Both the position numbers and the translations under genes were made by a program. From assembly GCF_017874215.1 (NCBI RefSeq), contig NZ_JAGGLB010000040.1:1-64000 (forward strand): a stretch of DNA of 64,000 bases, given 5' to 3'. This DNA is from Paenibacillus eucommiae. GTDB taxonomy: Bacteria > Bacillota > Bacilli > Paenibacillales > NBRC-103111. The notes beneath the pieces are model-generated. The model was not told the DNA's origin. It ran no database searches and saw only the letters and a program-made list of their open reading frames with translations. Each line of letters opens with the position of its first letter. Position 1 is the stretch's first letter. Of this stretch, positions 49,852-58,721 are shown one piece after another.

Positions 49852-50697
49852 ATGTACGATTATTGGGTTGCAATTATTATCGGCATTGTGGAAGGCTTAA
49901 CGGAATTTTTACCGGTTTCCTCGACCGGACATATGATTCTTACGCAGAAGCTGCTGGGCATTTCTGAATCAGATGCGATGCTGAACACCTTCAAGATCGT
50001 CATTCAGCTGGGAGCGATCCTTGCCGTACTGATCATTTATTGGAAGCGGGTGTTGTCCTTATTTGGCCTTGTGAAGCTTCCGAAACGTGGAGGGGGAGGA
50101 GCTTCAGGGACGCAGGGCCCGCAAGGCACCTCTAAGCTTAGTCTCATTCACATTCTGATTGGAATTGTTCCGGTTATGCTGCTGGCGTTTCTGCTCGATG
50201 ATTTTATTGAACAGCATCTTTTTGCCCCGTCCACTGTAATTATCGGTCTTGTTATTGGCGGTATTCTGATGATAGCAGCGGAAAAGCAGAAGGATAAGCC
50301 GACTGCGGAGGATGTGGATCACATCACCTATCGTCAGGCGCTATACATAGGCTTATGGCAAATTCTTTCGCTCTGGCCCGGATTCTCGCGTTCTGGTGCG
50401 ACTATAGCGGGGGGCATGCTGTCCGGCGTGAATCGTGGCGCTTCGGCTGATTTTACCTTTATCATGGCTATTCCGATCATGTTTGCAGCTACCGGGTACT
50501 CCTTGCTTAAGAGCTATAAATCCTTTTCTTCTGACGATATTACATTTTTTATCATCGGTTTTGTCATTTCTTTTATTGTCGCTTTGCTTGCCGTCGTTTC
50601 TTTCATCAAATTTGTACAAAAAATGAAGCTGACTTATTTTGCATACTATCGTTTTGCTTTGGCTGCGGCGTTTGCCCTGTATCTCTGGCTATCCTAG
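49852..50697 (+). CDS. uppP: Undecaprenyl-diphosphatase (UppP/BacA)
   Basis: Membrane enzyme (281 aa, about eight helices) that removes a phosphate from undecaprenyl pyrophosphate so the cell-wall lipid carrier can be reused; it gives bacitracin resistance when abundant. Both conserved segments are present: EGLTEFLPVSSTGHM (residues about 14-28) and LWPGFSRSGATIAGGMLSGVNRGASADF (about 172-200). AAGGAGG precedes the ATG. A loop with GGGGASGTQGPQGT at about residue 80 is longer than usual. Its stop codon lies in a TAGC repeat. Confidence 0.95.
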   Translation: MYDYWVAIIIGIVEGLTEFLPVSSTGHMILTQKLLGISESDAMLNTFKIVIQLGAILAVLIIYWKRVLSLFGLVKLPKRGGGGASGTQGPQGTSKLSLIHILIGIVPVMLLAFLLDDFIEQHLFAPSTVIIGLVIGGILMIAAEKQKDKPTAEDVDHITYRQALYIGLWQILSLWPGFSRSGATIAGGMLSGVNRGASADFTFIMAIPIMFAATGYSLLKSYKSFSSDDITFFIIGFVISFIVALLAVVSFIKFVQKMKLTYFAYYRFALAAAFALYLWLS

Positions 50698-50727
50698 CTA
50701 GCTAGCTAGCTATCTAGCTATCCTAGG
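50696..50727. repeat. TAGC tetranucleotide repeat at the end of uppP
   Basis: Four TAGC units (CTAGCTAGCTAGCTAGC) followed by two degenerate ones (TATC-TAGC-TATC-CTAGG). The first TAG is the uppP stop codon. The tract is partly self-complementary and may form a small hairpin. It directly precedes array E. Confidence 0.85.
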
Positions 50728-50740
50728 ACCATGTGCTTGA

Positions 50741-50930
50741 CTTAACGATGTTTTTGATCGTTAAGGGAGTGTTGCTGGGTCAATCCGTCACGTTAATGAT
50801 GATTTTCATCGTTAAATGAGGGCGGATGGTCTCAGCGGGTGGTTAAAAGGGATTTTAATGATGTTTTTCATTGTTAAAGTAAGGTTGTGGAGCCGACCTG
50901 GTGCTTTTAGCGATGAAAAACATCCTTAAA
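50741..50930. repeat. Palindrome array E (four copies)
   Basis: E1 50741-50765 (arms CTTAACGATG / GATCGTTAAG, loop TTTTT), E2 50792-50816 (GTTAATGATG / CATCGTTAAA, loop ATTTT), E3 50854-50878 (TTTAATGATG / CATTGTTAAA, loop TTTTT), E4 50906-50930 (TTTAGCGATG / CATCCTTAAA, loop AAAAA). Steps are 51, 62 and 52 bp. It matches array C in order, loop types and spacers, but with more substitutions, mostly at the CpG of an arm. Confidence 0.93.
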
Positions 50931-51131
50931 GTGAATGGCTATTGATTATTATTTTTCATTATTTTTTCACTATTTCTTTCATTATTTATTCGAGTCATAC
51001 GGTTGCTTACAGGGACTTCAGTCGAATCGTGTCGAAAGATACGGTTTTTCTATTGCTCTTTTTTGGTAAATCCGCTACATTTAAACTTATAGCATCACCC
51101 GAAAATTGCAGCTTCCGCCGGGGGTTAAATA
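50931..51131. other. Gene-free leader of the second HD-GYP gene
   Basis: A pyrimidine-rich stretch (TTATTATTTTTCATTATTTTTTCACTATTTC type) followed by moderately GC DNA. No standard promoter or known c-di-GMP riboswitch core was recognised. Short reading frames here lack ribosome binding sites. Confidence 0.5.
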
Positions 51132-52238
51132 ATGCGCTTATTGCCGATCAGCATGTGTCGTCCAGGAATGAAACTGGGCAAAAGCATTTATAATGAAGAG
51201 GGAACCGTTTTGCTGGCTGTAAATGTTGAACTAACACAGCGGCTGCTGGGTCGACTTAATGAGTTTGGGATTGATTATTTACACATCTTAGACTCAAGAA
51301 CTGAGGACATCGTAGTAGAGGAAATTGTTTCAGAATCAACGAGGGTTAGGGGCGTAACGGAAATTCGCAGCACCTTCCGCAAGCTTATGGAGGACTCTAA
51401 TAGAAGGGGGGCTATTCATTATTATGACCTTGGCCGCAAATTCCGCGAGCTGATGTCAACGATTATTGACGATATAAGCGGTCATTCTGATGCTATGGTC
51501 ATGCTTACCAATATCAATGTTTCAGATAGTTATTTGTTTCAGCATTCTCTGAATGTATGCATTTATTCAACGATGCTAGGCCTTAGCTTTGGCTACAGCC
51601 GGGAAGAGCTGATGACGCTAGGACTTGGAGCATTGCTGCATGATATAGGCAAGACGAAGATTCCATATGACATCTTGAGCAAGCCCAAGCAGCTTACACC
51701 GCAGGAATTTGAGGAGATGAAGAATCACGCGACCTACGGCTTCCAGATTCTGAAGGACGAGCCTAACATTCCGCTGATTGCGGCTCACTGCGCCTTTCAG
51801 CATCATGAGCGAATTAACGGAAGCGGCTATCCCCGGGGAATTGAGGGGACCGAGATTCATGATTTTGCCCGGTGGATCGGTCTTGTCGATTCTTATGACG
51901 CCATGACGACAACGAGGGTTTACCGGAATCCGATGCTTCCTCATCAAGCTATGGAGCAGCTCTTTACAGGTTCGGGCACGCTGTACGATCAACATAAAAT
52001 AGCCATGTTTCGCGATAAAATTGCCATTTATCCACTGGGTATGCCAGTCACGTTGAATACAGGCGAACGCGGTATTATTTCGCATTTGAACATGTCTGTG
52101 CCGCATCGTCCTGTTGTTCGAATTTTGCAAGATGAAGCGGGACAAGAGCTGAAGAGTCCTTATGAAGTGGATTTGTCCTCAAGGCTTTCTGTGCTCATAA
52201 CGGCAGTAGGCGAGAAGACGATTCATGGGGGAATTTAG
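51132..52238 (+). CDS. HD-GYP domain phosphodiesterase
   Basis: A 368-aa c-di-GMP-hydrolase family protein. The N-terminal segment (SMCRPGMKLGKSIYNEEGTVLLAVNVELTQRLLGRLNEFGIDYLHI) is the small beta domain often found before HD-GYP in Firmicutes. Active motifs: LLHDIGKTKIPYDILSKPKQLT and FQHHERINGSGYPRGIEGTEIHDFARWIGLVDSYDAMTT; the GYP-region Asp is replaced by Asn (HHERINGSGYP). The C-terminal about 60 residues form a beta domain (NTGERGIISHLNMSVPHRPVV). The start ATG has GGGGG nine bases upstream. It carries its own terminator. Confidence 0.92.
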   Translation: MRLLPISMCRPGMKLGKSIYNEEGTVLLAVNVELTQRLLGRLNEFGIDYLHILDSRTEDIVVEEIVSESTRVRGVTEIRSTFRKLMEDSNRRGAIHYYDLGRKFRELMSTIIDDISGHSDAMVMLTNINVSDSYLFQHSLNVCIYSTMLGLSFGYSREELMTLGLGALLHDIGKTKIPYDILSKPKQLTPQEFEEMKNHATYGFQILKDEPNIPLIAAHCAFQHHERINGSGYPRGIEGTEIHDFARWIGLVDSYDAMTTTRVYRNPMLPHQAMEQLFTGSGTLYDQHKIAMFRDKIAIYPLGMPVTLNTGERGIISHLNMSVPHRPVVRILQDEAGQELKSPYEVDLSSRLSVLITAVGEKTIHGGI

Positions 52239-52290
52239 AAAAAGAGCATAGTGAGCCCATATTGAGTTACAATAGATGCAGGCAGTGATG

Positions 52291-52314
52291 AACCTAGTGA
52301 GCTAGGTTCTTTTT
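52291..52314 (+). terminator. Intrinsic terminator after the second HD-GYP gene
   Basis: AACCTAG (52291-52297), loop TGAG, CTAGGTT (52302-52308), then C and five T residues. It ends just before the ribosome binding site of the next gene. Confidence 0.75.
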
Positions 52315-52335
52315 GCAAGAATGGGGGAAACAACA

Positions 52336-54558
52336 TTGAAGGAGACGTCAAAAAGAGGACGTTTTTGGTCGTTAGGACGTTCGATGTACCGCTACCGCAA
52401 GCTTGTAGTCATCCTTTGGGTACTGGCTTTCATCGGCTTTGCGCTGCTGGCGCAAAAAACGCCTGGAATGCTCAAGGATAATGGCTTCACCCCCAAAGGC
52501 AGCGATTCGGAGAAAGGACTTGCCCTGCTGCAGCAGGAGCTTGATCTGCCAGCCGCTCTTTTGAATCTGGTCTATGTCGGACAAGGGATGGATCTCACTG
52601 TAGATAGCTCCAAGCAAGCGATTATGGATTCTCTGAGCGAATTGAAGCAACTGCCATACGTACAAAGCCTGGTATTCTCCGATACGCCCCGCAATGAAGG
52701 CTTTAATCATGTCCAGACTGTAATCGTTGGATTGAATCTGGAAACCGATGTTACCCTGGAGAAATTTCCTGAAATCAAAAAGACAGTGAAGCAGCCAAAT
52801 GGGATGGATGTGTATGTCAGCGGTGGGCCAGCTATTCTTTATGATATGCAGCAGGCCAGCAAGAGCGATATCGTTAAAGCAGAGGTTATCGGGCTGCCCA
52901 TTGCCTTAATCGTACTTCTTATTGTTTTTGGTACGTTGGTCGGGGCCTTTTTGCCGATGGTTGTTGGGCTTATGAGTGTTACAACTACACTGGGCATTAC
53001 TTATTTAATTGCGCAGCAGGTTTCCTTATCGAATTTTCTTCCTAATATGGTTACAATGCTCGGTCTTGCCGTTGGTATCGATTATGCGCTGTTCCTGGTC
53101 AGTCGTTTTCGTGAGGAGCTTAGAAAGCAGCCTAGTGTCGAAGCAGCGGTTGCGATGACATGTCAGACGGCAGGAAAGTCGATCTTTTTTTCTGGGGCGG
53201 CTGTATTGATTGGTCTGTTGGGTATGTTTTTCGTGGAGCTTAATTTCTTTCGTTCTTTAGGGCTTGGGGGGATTATCGTCGTTACGATGTCTGTCCTTGT
53301 CGCAAATACGCTGCTGCTTTCCCTGCTCGGAATGTTGGGAGAGAAGATTAATTCACTCCATGTCATTCCGAAGTCCTTGAGAAATCAGGGGCCTTCACGC
53401 TTTTGGGAGCTGATCGCATATGGTGTCATGAAGCGTCCTTTGCTGCTTGTCATTGTTGTGGGCTGCGGGCTGCTGTATATGATGTCGCCGCTTACGGGCA
53501 TGAAGCTGGGTGTTCCTAACGCTGAAGTACTGCCACCGAGCTATGAATCCAGATATGGTTCAGATTTGATGAAAGAGGTTTATGATCCTAAAGAGCTTAA
53601 CCCTGTTCAAATACGCATTCATGCTGAGCAGGAGGTCTGGGAAGAAGAGACAATCCGGCAGGTTCGTAAATATGCGGAGCTTGTAGCGGCAGCTGATGGT
53701 GTTGAAGAGGTGAGGAGCTATGTGGGCGCCTTAGGAGCATTAACGGATTCGCAGATGGCCGCTGCCTTGCAGCAGTCATCCGCAAGAGAGCAGCTTGAGA
53801 ATCTCAAGCTGGCGAAGAGCAACACGGCGATACTGATCGTAGTTCCTGGGCAGGATCCCGATAATGCTGAAACCGACGAGCTAGTGCGCAGTCTTCGTAA
53901 GCTGGATTCAGGAGGCTTGGATGTACTTGTGACCGGAGGTCCCGCTTATCGCCTGGATATTATTGACCGTATTCAGGACCGCATCCCGGAGGTGCTTGCC
54001 TTTGTAATTGGCATCACGTATCTTATTTTGCTGTTCGCTTTCCGGTCTGTTTTGATTCCACTGAAGGCTGTGTTAATGAATGTTTTGAGTCTTGGGGCGA
54101 GTATGGGGATCGTTGTGCTTATTTTCCAGCATGGCTTTCTCGCAGATGTTTTGCAAATTACTTCTACGGGTTACGTCAGTGCCACGCTGCCGATCATTAT
54201 TTTCTGTGTGGTATTCGGCATCTCCATGGATTACGAGGTCTTCCTGATTTCGCGTATTGCTGAGGAACACGAGTTGACGGGGGATAATGAACGAAGCACG
54301 GCAGAAGGTTTGAAAAAAACAGGGAGCTTGATCACCAGTGCAGCTTTTATTCTGATCGTGGTTGTAGGTTCATTTATTTTTACGGACATTGAGATTATGA
54401 AGGCTCTTGGGCTGGGACTGGGGCTCGCCGTTCTGATTGATGCGACAATTATTCGCGTGATGCTTGTACCGGCTCTTATGAAGCTTCTGGGAGAAGCGAA
54501 TTGGTGGGCACCGAAATGGCTGCGTGGAGATTCTTCGAAAAGTTCATCAGAAGGATAA
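52336..54558 (+). CDS. MMPL/RND family membrane transporter
   Basis: A 740-aa permease with 12 predicted helices in the RND layout: helix 1 near residue 25, an outside domain to about 180, helices 2-6 (AEVIGLPIALIVLLIVFGTLVGAFLPMVVG; GLAVGIDYALFLVSRFREEL, the MMPL signature), a second outside domain of about 170 residues, then helices 7-12 (VVFGISMDYEVFLISRIAEE, second signature). It exports lipids or drugs with the proton gradient. TTG 52336 is preferred, with GGGGGA seven bases upstream; ATG 52321 overlaps that site and has none of its own. A hairpin follows the stop. Confidence 0.9.
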   Translation: MKETSKRGRFWSLGRSMYRYRKLVVILWVLAFIGFALLAQKTPGMLKDNGFTPKGSDSEKGLALLQQELDLPAALLNLVYVGQGMDLTVDSSKQAIMDSLSELKQLPYVQSLVFSDTPRNEGFNHVQTVIVGLNLETDVTLEKFPEIKKTVKQPNGMDVYVSGGPAILYDMQQASKSDIVKAEVIGLPIALIVLLIVFGTLVGAFLPMVVGLMSVTTTLGITYLIAQQVSLSNFLPNMVTMLGLAVGIDYALFLVSRFREELRKQPSVEAAVAMTCQTAGKSIFFSGAAVLIGLLGMFFVELNFFRSLGLGGIIVVTMSVLVANTLLLSLLGMLGEKINSLHVIPKSLRNQGPSRFWELIAYGVMKRPLLLVIVVGCGLLYMMSPLTGMKLGVPNAEVLPPSYESRYGSDLMKEVYDPKELNPVQIRIHAEQEVWEEETIRQVRKYAELVAAADGVEEVRSYVGALGALTDSQMAAALQQSSAREQLENLKLAKSNTAILIVVPGQDPDNAETDELVRSLRKLDSGGLDVLVTGGPAYRLDIIDRIQDRIPEVLAFVIGITYLILLFAFRSVLIPLKAVLMNVLSLGASMGIVVLIFQHGFLADVLQITSTGYVSATLPIIIFCVVFGISMDYEVFLISRIAEEHELTGDNERSTAEGLKKTGSLITSAAFILIVVVGSFIFTDIEIMKALGLGLGLAVLIDATIIRVMLVPALMKLLGEANWWAPKWLRGDSSKSSSEG

Positions 54559-54564
54559 ATGAAG

Positions 54565-54612
54565 GAAACGAGCGTCTGACAGGAATTCTTGTAGGGCTCG
54601 TTTTCTTTTTTA
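54565..54612 (+). terminator. Intrinsic terminator after the MMPL gene
   Basis: GAAACGAGC (54565-54573) pairs with GCTCGTTTTC (54596-54605, one bulged T), followed by T residues. Confidence 0.7.
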
Positions 54613-54687
54613 TCAGGCATCAGGTACAATATAAAACATAGGATTTAGTGCTATAAGTAAAAATAAACGTCAGGTGTGAATGTCTTC

Positions 54688-55824
54688 ATGAATATAAACT
54701 CAATTCAATCTTTGCTTCCCGGGCTTCCCGAACTTTCCCCCCACAATGATCCGTGGGATCCGATTGGCTCTTTAAGGAAATATGGCAAGCATGTGGTTAC
54801 CAGTGTGGAATTAACGGTTACCAATCTTTGTAATATGCGGTGCGAGCATTGTGCCGTAGGCGATTCGTTAACCATGAAGGAAGGTCCGAGATTACCGCTG
54901 CCGCTTTTGCTAAAGCGTCTGGATGAGGTCGAGCATCTGGAGACGATCAGTATTACCGGAGGAGAGCCCTCCTATCACGAGAAAACGATGAAGGAATACA
55001 TTCTCCCGATCTTGCAATATGCACGTGATCGCGGCATTCGCTCGCAGATGAATTCTAATGTAACCTTGGATTTAGCCCGCTACGAGCTAATTGCCCCTTT
55101 CCTGGATGTTATGCATATTTCATTTAATTATTTACATGCAGATGATTTTCATCAGGTCGGTTTCGTAAATTCGAACCGCCCTGTAAGTCGTGATATTGCT
55201 GCCCGTATGTACGAACGGATGGTGGAAAACACAGTTGCGCTTAGCCGCGGCGGACTTTTCGTATCCGCAGAGTCGATGATCAACATGCGTACTCACGAAA
55301 AGCTGGCCGATATTCATAAGCTGATAGATGAGATGGGCTGCAAAAGACATGAAGTGCATCCTATGTATCCAAGCTCCTTTGCGGCTCATCTGCCGCTGCT
55401 GTCGCTAGACCAAATCCGCATCGCTATTGAGCGATTATTGGATAGCCGCAATCCGCAGCTGTGGATGCTGTTCGGAACGCTGCCCTTCTATGCATGTAAC
55501 GAAGGGGAAGCTGAGCAAAAGCTGCTGAGCAGGCTTCGCAGCGAGCCGAATGTGACTGTCCGCAATGATCCCGATGGGCGCAACCGGCTTAATGTCAGCT
55601 TGTTCACCGGTGATGTGTATGTAACTGATTTTGCCAATGAGCCTCCGCTCGGCAATGTGAAGGCGGATGGATTTGATGATATTTTTGCCCGCTGGGCGAA
55701 CCACCCGCTCAATCTTCGTGTCAACTGCTTTTGTAGTGAGGCCAATTGCTGCGGACCTAATCTTCTTGTTGCTGATTCTTACTATCCACAGGTGGATTTT
55801 ACGAAACGTCAAGCTATTCGATAA
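54688..55824 (+). CDS. yfkAB: Radical SAM / CxCxxxxC protein YfkAB
   Basis: Radical SAM enzyme (378 aa). The cluster motif CNMRCEHC (CxxxCxxC, about residues 48-55) follows VTSVELTVTNL; the SAM-binding ISITGGEPSYH follows near residue 92; and the C-terminus has NCFCSEANCCGPN, the CxCxxxxC motif that defines the YfkAB family and may bind a second Fe-S cluster. The reaction is unknown in the family. The start is uncertain between ATG 54688 and GTG 54676; only a weak AGGTG is upstream. It is followed after 33 bp by a CBS-domain protein gene. Confidence 0.9.
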   Translation: MNINSIQSLLPGLPELSPHNDPWDPIGSLRKYGKHVVTSVELTVTNLCNMRCEHCAVGDSLTMKEGPRLPLPLLLKRLDEVEHLETISITGGEPSYHEKTMKEYILPILQYARDRGIRSQMNSNVTLDLARYELIAPFLDVMHISFNYLHADDFHQVGFVNSNRPVSRDIAARMYERMVENTVALSRGGLFVSAESMINMRTHEKLADIHKLIDEMGCKRHEVHPMYPSSFAAHLPLLSLDQIRIAIERLLDSRNPQLWMLFGTLPFYACNEGEAEQKLLSRLRSEPNVTVRNDPDGRNRLNVSLFTGDVYVTDFANEPPLGNVKADGFDDIFARWANHPLNLRVNCFCSEANCCGPNLLVADSYYPQVDFTKRQAIR

Positions 55825-55857
55825 GCTGCTAAAAGCTGAAGGAGAAATCATTCACTT

Positions 55858-57189
55858 ATGCATACAACATTTGAATGGGACCAGATTATTATAAATACGC
55901 TTTTGGTGTTGTTTCTTGTTCTTCTCAACGGTTTTTTCGTTGCCGCCGAATTCTCGCTGGTGAAGGTCCGGCAATCGCGGATCCAGCAGCTTGTAAATGA
56001 AGGCAGCGGCAAAGCGAAATTCGCCTTGACGGTGACCAAAAAACTGGACACCTATTTATCTGCGACACAGCTGGGGATTACATTAGCCTCGCTGGGTTTG
56101 GGATGGGTGGGAGAGCCGGCAATCTCAACGCTGATCGTTGAACCTATATTTCATTCTCTGCATATAGAATCAACGGTGTTTACGCATTCTCTGGCGTTTA
56201 TCATCTCTTTTGCGGTCATTACTTTCTTGCATATCGTACTAGGGGAGCTGGCTCCCAAATCGTTCGCTATCCAGAAGCCGGAGGTGGCCTCTTTATGGCT
56301 ATCTGCACCGCTGCTTTTTTTCTACCGTTTGTTCAAGCCGATTATATGGGTGTTGAATGCAGCCGCAAACACGTTTCTGCGATGGATAGGCGTTGAGCCT
56401 GCAAGTGAACACGAAGCCGCCCACACCGAAGAAGAGCTTCGTATTCTTATGGATGAAAGTGTCCGAGGCGGACATATCAACAAGGATGAGATGCAGCTTT
56501 TTGATAACATATTTGAATTTTCTGACCGTATCGCCCGTGAAGTGATGCTGCCGCGAACGGATATGGATTGCCTGTTCCTCGATCTGTCCTTTGCAGAGAA
56601 TTTGCAGATGGTATACGAAACGAAGCATACCCGCTACCCGGTTGGCGTAGAAGATAAAGATCAAATTATTGGTTTCGTTCATATTGCTGACCTGCTCACA
56701 GCGGATCCTGACGAAGAACAGAACCTTCAGACGTTCATCAGACCCATTCTCAATGTTCCGGAATCGATGGAAATTAGTCTCGTCCTCAAGCAGATGCAGA
56801 AGAAGCATTCGCAGCTGGCCATCGTCGTTGATGAATACGGAGGCACAGCGGGAATGGTTACTCTGGGAGAAATACTGGAGGAGATCGTTGGTGAGCTTCA
56901 CGATGAATTCGATCAGAATGAAAGGTCCAGCATTGAAAAGAAAGAGGATTACTACTCTGTAGATGGGCGAATGCTTATAGAGGAACTTAACGACATGCTC
57001 GGGTTAGGCATTGAAGATGATGATGTCGATTCGATTGGCGGCTGGCTGTTTAAGAAGCTGGAGGGACCTCCCCTAAAAGGCAAAAAAGTAACCTACGAAG
57101 ACCATCTGTTCGAGATCACAGAAATCGACAGGCTGCGTGTTCTGCGTGTTCATATTAAGAAGATAGCCAGGGAGCAAACCGGAGAATAA
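55858..57189 (+). CDS. CNNM/CBS/CorC domain membrane protein (hemolysin C-like family)
   Basis: A 443-aa protein of the family linked to Mg2+/Co2+ export. The N-terminal CNNM domain has about four helices with LNGFFVAAEFSLVKVRQSRIQQL, SATQLGITLASLGLGWVGEPAI and HIVLGELAPKSFAIQ. Then come EEELRILMDESVRGGHINKDEMQLFDNIFEFSD, two CBS domains (about residues 220-345; VMLPRTDMDCLFLD, VVDEYGGTAGMVTLGEILEEIVGE) and a C-terminal CorC/HlyC domain. GGAG lies 13 bases before the ATG, a loose spacing. Despite the family nickname, there is no evidence that it lyses cells. Confidence 0.9.
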   Translation: MHTTFEWDQIIINTLLVLFLVLLNGFFVAAEFSLVKVRQSRIQQLVNEGSGKAKFALTVTKKLDTYLSATQLGITLASLGLGWVGEPAISTLIVEPIFHSLHIESTVFTHSLAFIISFAVITFLHIVLGELAPKSFAIQKPEVASLWLSAPLLFFYRLFKPIIWVLNAAANTFLRWIGVEPASEHEAAHTEEELRILMDESVRGGHINKDEMQLFDNIFEFSDRIAREVMLPRTDMDCLFLDLSFAENLQMVYETKHTRYPVGVEDKDQIIGFVHIADLLTADPDEEQNLQTFIRPILNVPESMEISLVLKQMQKKHSQLAIVVDEYGGTAGMVTLGEILEEIVGELHDEFDQNERSSIEKKEDYYSVDGRMLIEELNDMLGLGIEDDDVDSIGGWLFKKLEGPPLKGKKVTYEDHLFEITEIDRLRVLRVHIKKIAREQTGE

Positions 57190-57349
57190 CTAAAATAAAC
57201 CGGCATAAAGAAAATCACCATAAAGCAATCTGCAATAAAGCAACCAGCAAAAAGAAAACTTCAAGGAGGTCTATTGAACCTTTCTGCACTCATATAATGA
57301 ATTAATATGCTTGATGCTTGATTCATTTTTGTGAGAAGGAGGACCTGCC

Positions 57350-57577
57350 TTGTATAAGCAAGTAAGAGTGTACTTCCCATATGTCAGTCCCTGTGATCCT
57401 TGCCCACCTATACGGGAAAAAGCTTACCTGGTACCGCCACAGCTATTTATGAGCTTCCAGCCGCCTGGACTTCCTCAATTTAGCCCGTATGAAGCGTTGA
57501 AGCGCGGCACCTTATGGCCTGCTCTGTTTAGTCCTTATGAGTCCCGAATGCTCGAAGGGAGACCTAGCCATGAATAG
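57350..57577 (+). CDS. cotJA: Spore coat associated protein CotJA
   Basis: A 75-aa proline-rich protein (YFPYVSPCDPCPPI, LVPPQLFMSFQPPGLPQFSPYEALKRGTLWPALFSPYES). The PYEALKxGTLWPxLxxPY pattern is that of CotJA. TTG at 57350 is the start, with AGAAGGAGG seven bases upstream. It overlaps cotJB by 8 bp. cotJ genes are expected to be read by the mother-cell sigma factor SigE; I did not find a secure SigE site by eye. The gap before it (57190-57349) holds only short AATAAAGCAA-type repeats. Confidence 0.9.
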   Translation: MYKQVRVYFPYVSPCDPCPPIREKAYLVPPQLFMSFQPPGLPQFSPYEALKRGTLWPALFSPYESRMLEGRPSHE

Positions 57578-57842
57578 CCCGAGCAGACCCGTGCCTGAGC
57601 ATTACCACAAGGCTCTTCATGATCTACAGGCGGTTGATTTTGTTCTTGTGGAGCTTACTCTTTACCTGGATACTCACCCTGATGATCTCGCTTCCATCCA
57701 GCAGTACAACCAATTCGCTCAAAAAAGAATGCAGCTTGCCCAGCAATTCGAGCTTGAGTTTGGTCCGTTAATGCCCTTCGGACAGAGCTTTACCAAACAT
57801 CCTTGGCAATGGGTTCAAACCCCGTGGCCTTGGCAGGTTTAG
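57570..57842 (+). CDS. cotJB: Spore coat protein CotJB
   Basis: A 90-aa protein with the CotJB core YHKALHDLQAVDFVLVELTLYLDTHPDDLASIQQYNQF and the tail PFGQSFTKHPWQWVQTPWPWQV. ATG 57570 has GAAGGGAG eight bases upstream; the longer frame start at 57537 does not. It overlaps cotJA and is followed by cotJC with its own site 15 bp away. Needed with CotJA and CotJC for inner coat assembly. Confidence 0.92.
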   Translation: MNSPSRPVPEHYHKALHDLQAVDFVLVELTLYLDTHPDDLASIQQYNQFAQKRMQLAQQFELEFGPLMPFGQSFTKHPWQWVQTPWPWQV

Positions 57843-57856
57843 GGAGGGAAACGTAC

Positions 57857-58426
57857 ATGTGGGTTTATGAAAAGAAGCTCCAGTATCCAGTCAGGGTAAG
57901 TAAATGTGATCCACGTATGGCAAAGCTGCTTCTAGAGCAATACGGTGGGGCTGACGGTGAGCTGGCTGCAGCACTTCGCTACTTAAATCAACGGTATACG
58001 ATCCCCGATAAAGTGATAGGGCTGTTAACGGATATTGGAACCGAAGAATTTGCACATTTGGAAATGATTGCCACTATGGTTTACAAGCTGACTAAGGATG
58101 CCACTGTAGAGCAATTAAAAGCTGCAGGACTCGATGATCATTACGCGGCTCATGACAAGGCACTGTACTACGAGAATGCGGCGGGGGTACCATGGACGGC
58201 TGCCTACATTCAAGCCAAGGGAGATCCAATTGCCGATCTTTACGAGGATATAGCTGCTGAGGAAAAAGCGCGTGCGACCTATCAATGGTTAATTGATTTA
58301 ACGGATGATGTCGATCTGCAGGATGGCCTCAAGTTTCTGCGGGAGCGGGAAATCATCCATTCCCTTCGTTTCCGCGAAGCGGTAGAGATCCTGAAGATGG
58401 ATCGGGATACGCAAAAGGTTTTTTAG
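57857..58426 (+). CDS. cotJC: Spore coat protein CotJC, manganese-catalase family
   Basis: A 189-aa ferritin-like protein (MWVYEKKLQYPVRVSKCDPRMAKLLLEQYGGADGELAAALRYLNQ, then GTEEFAHLEMIATMVY with metal-binding Glu/His, and EKARATYQWLIDLTDD, then REREIIHSLRFREAVEIL). The dimetal ligands of Mn catalases appear kept, so it may have peroxidase-type activity in the spore. ATG 57857 has AGGGAGG upstream; an in-frame ATG 54 bp earlier lies inside cotJB. Last gene of the operon, followed by a strong terminator. Confidence 0.94.
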   Translation: MWVYEKKLQYPVRVSKCDPRMAKLLLEQYGGADGELAAALRYLNQRYTIPDKVIGLLTDIGTEEFAHLEMIATMVYKLTKDATVEQLKAAGLDDHYAAHDKALYYENAAGVPWTAAYIQAKGDPIADLYEDIAAEEKARATYQWLIDLTDDVDLQDGLKFLREREIIHSLRFREAVEILKMDRDTQKVF

Positions 58427-58436
58427 CGGCATAAGT

Positions 58437-58490
58437 AAAAGAGGGTGCCCCTAAGTAGATTAATCTACTTGAGGGGCACCCTCTTTTTCA
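58437..58490 (+). terminator. Terminator of the cotJ operon
   Basis: A very long stem: AAAGAGGGTGCCCCT-AAGTAGATT pairs with AATCTACTT-g-AGGGGCACCCTCTTT, followed by T residues. Confidence 0.92.
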
Positions 58491-58492
58491 CT

Positions 58493-58721
58493 CTTACTTC
58501 ACTCTATGTTTACAGTTATGATCGGTACGTTATACTCGAAATGTCATTCAGGTTGCCACAAACCTAACTAAATCCACAATCACTATACAGCAGCAAGCCA
58601 GTATCCACTATAGTAACTACTATCTTAACCTATCTTAACCACAACAATCGCAAACACGAATCACAACCACAGCTGCAACATTTTTTGCCAAATCCATTTC
58701 GTAGCCTTTTTTCCGCGTCCA
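58493..58721. other. Gene-free stretch before array F
   Basis: About 230 bp, A/C-rich on the plus strand, with small direct repeats such as CTATCTTAACC twice near 58620. No gene or regulatory signal is evident. Confidence 0.5.

Noticed and set aside
50942..51193. 83-residue reading frame before the second HD-GYP gene
   Set aside because: It overlaps the HD-GYP start, is rich in Phe/Ser/Ile from pyrimidine-rich DNA and lacks a ribosome binding site.
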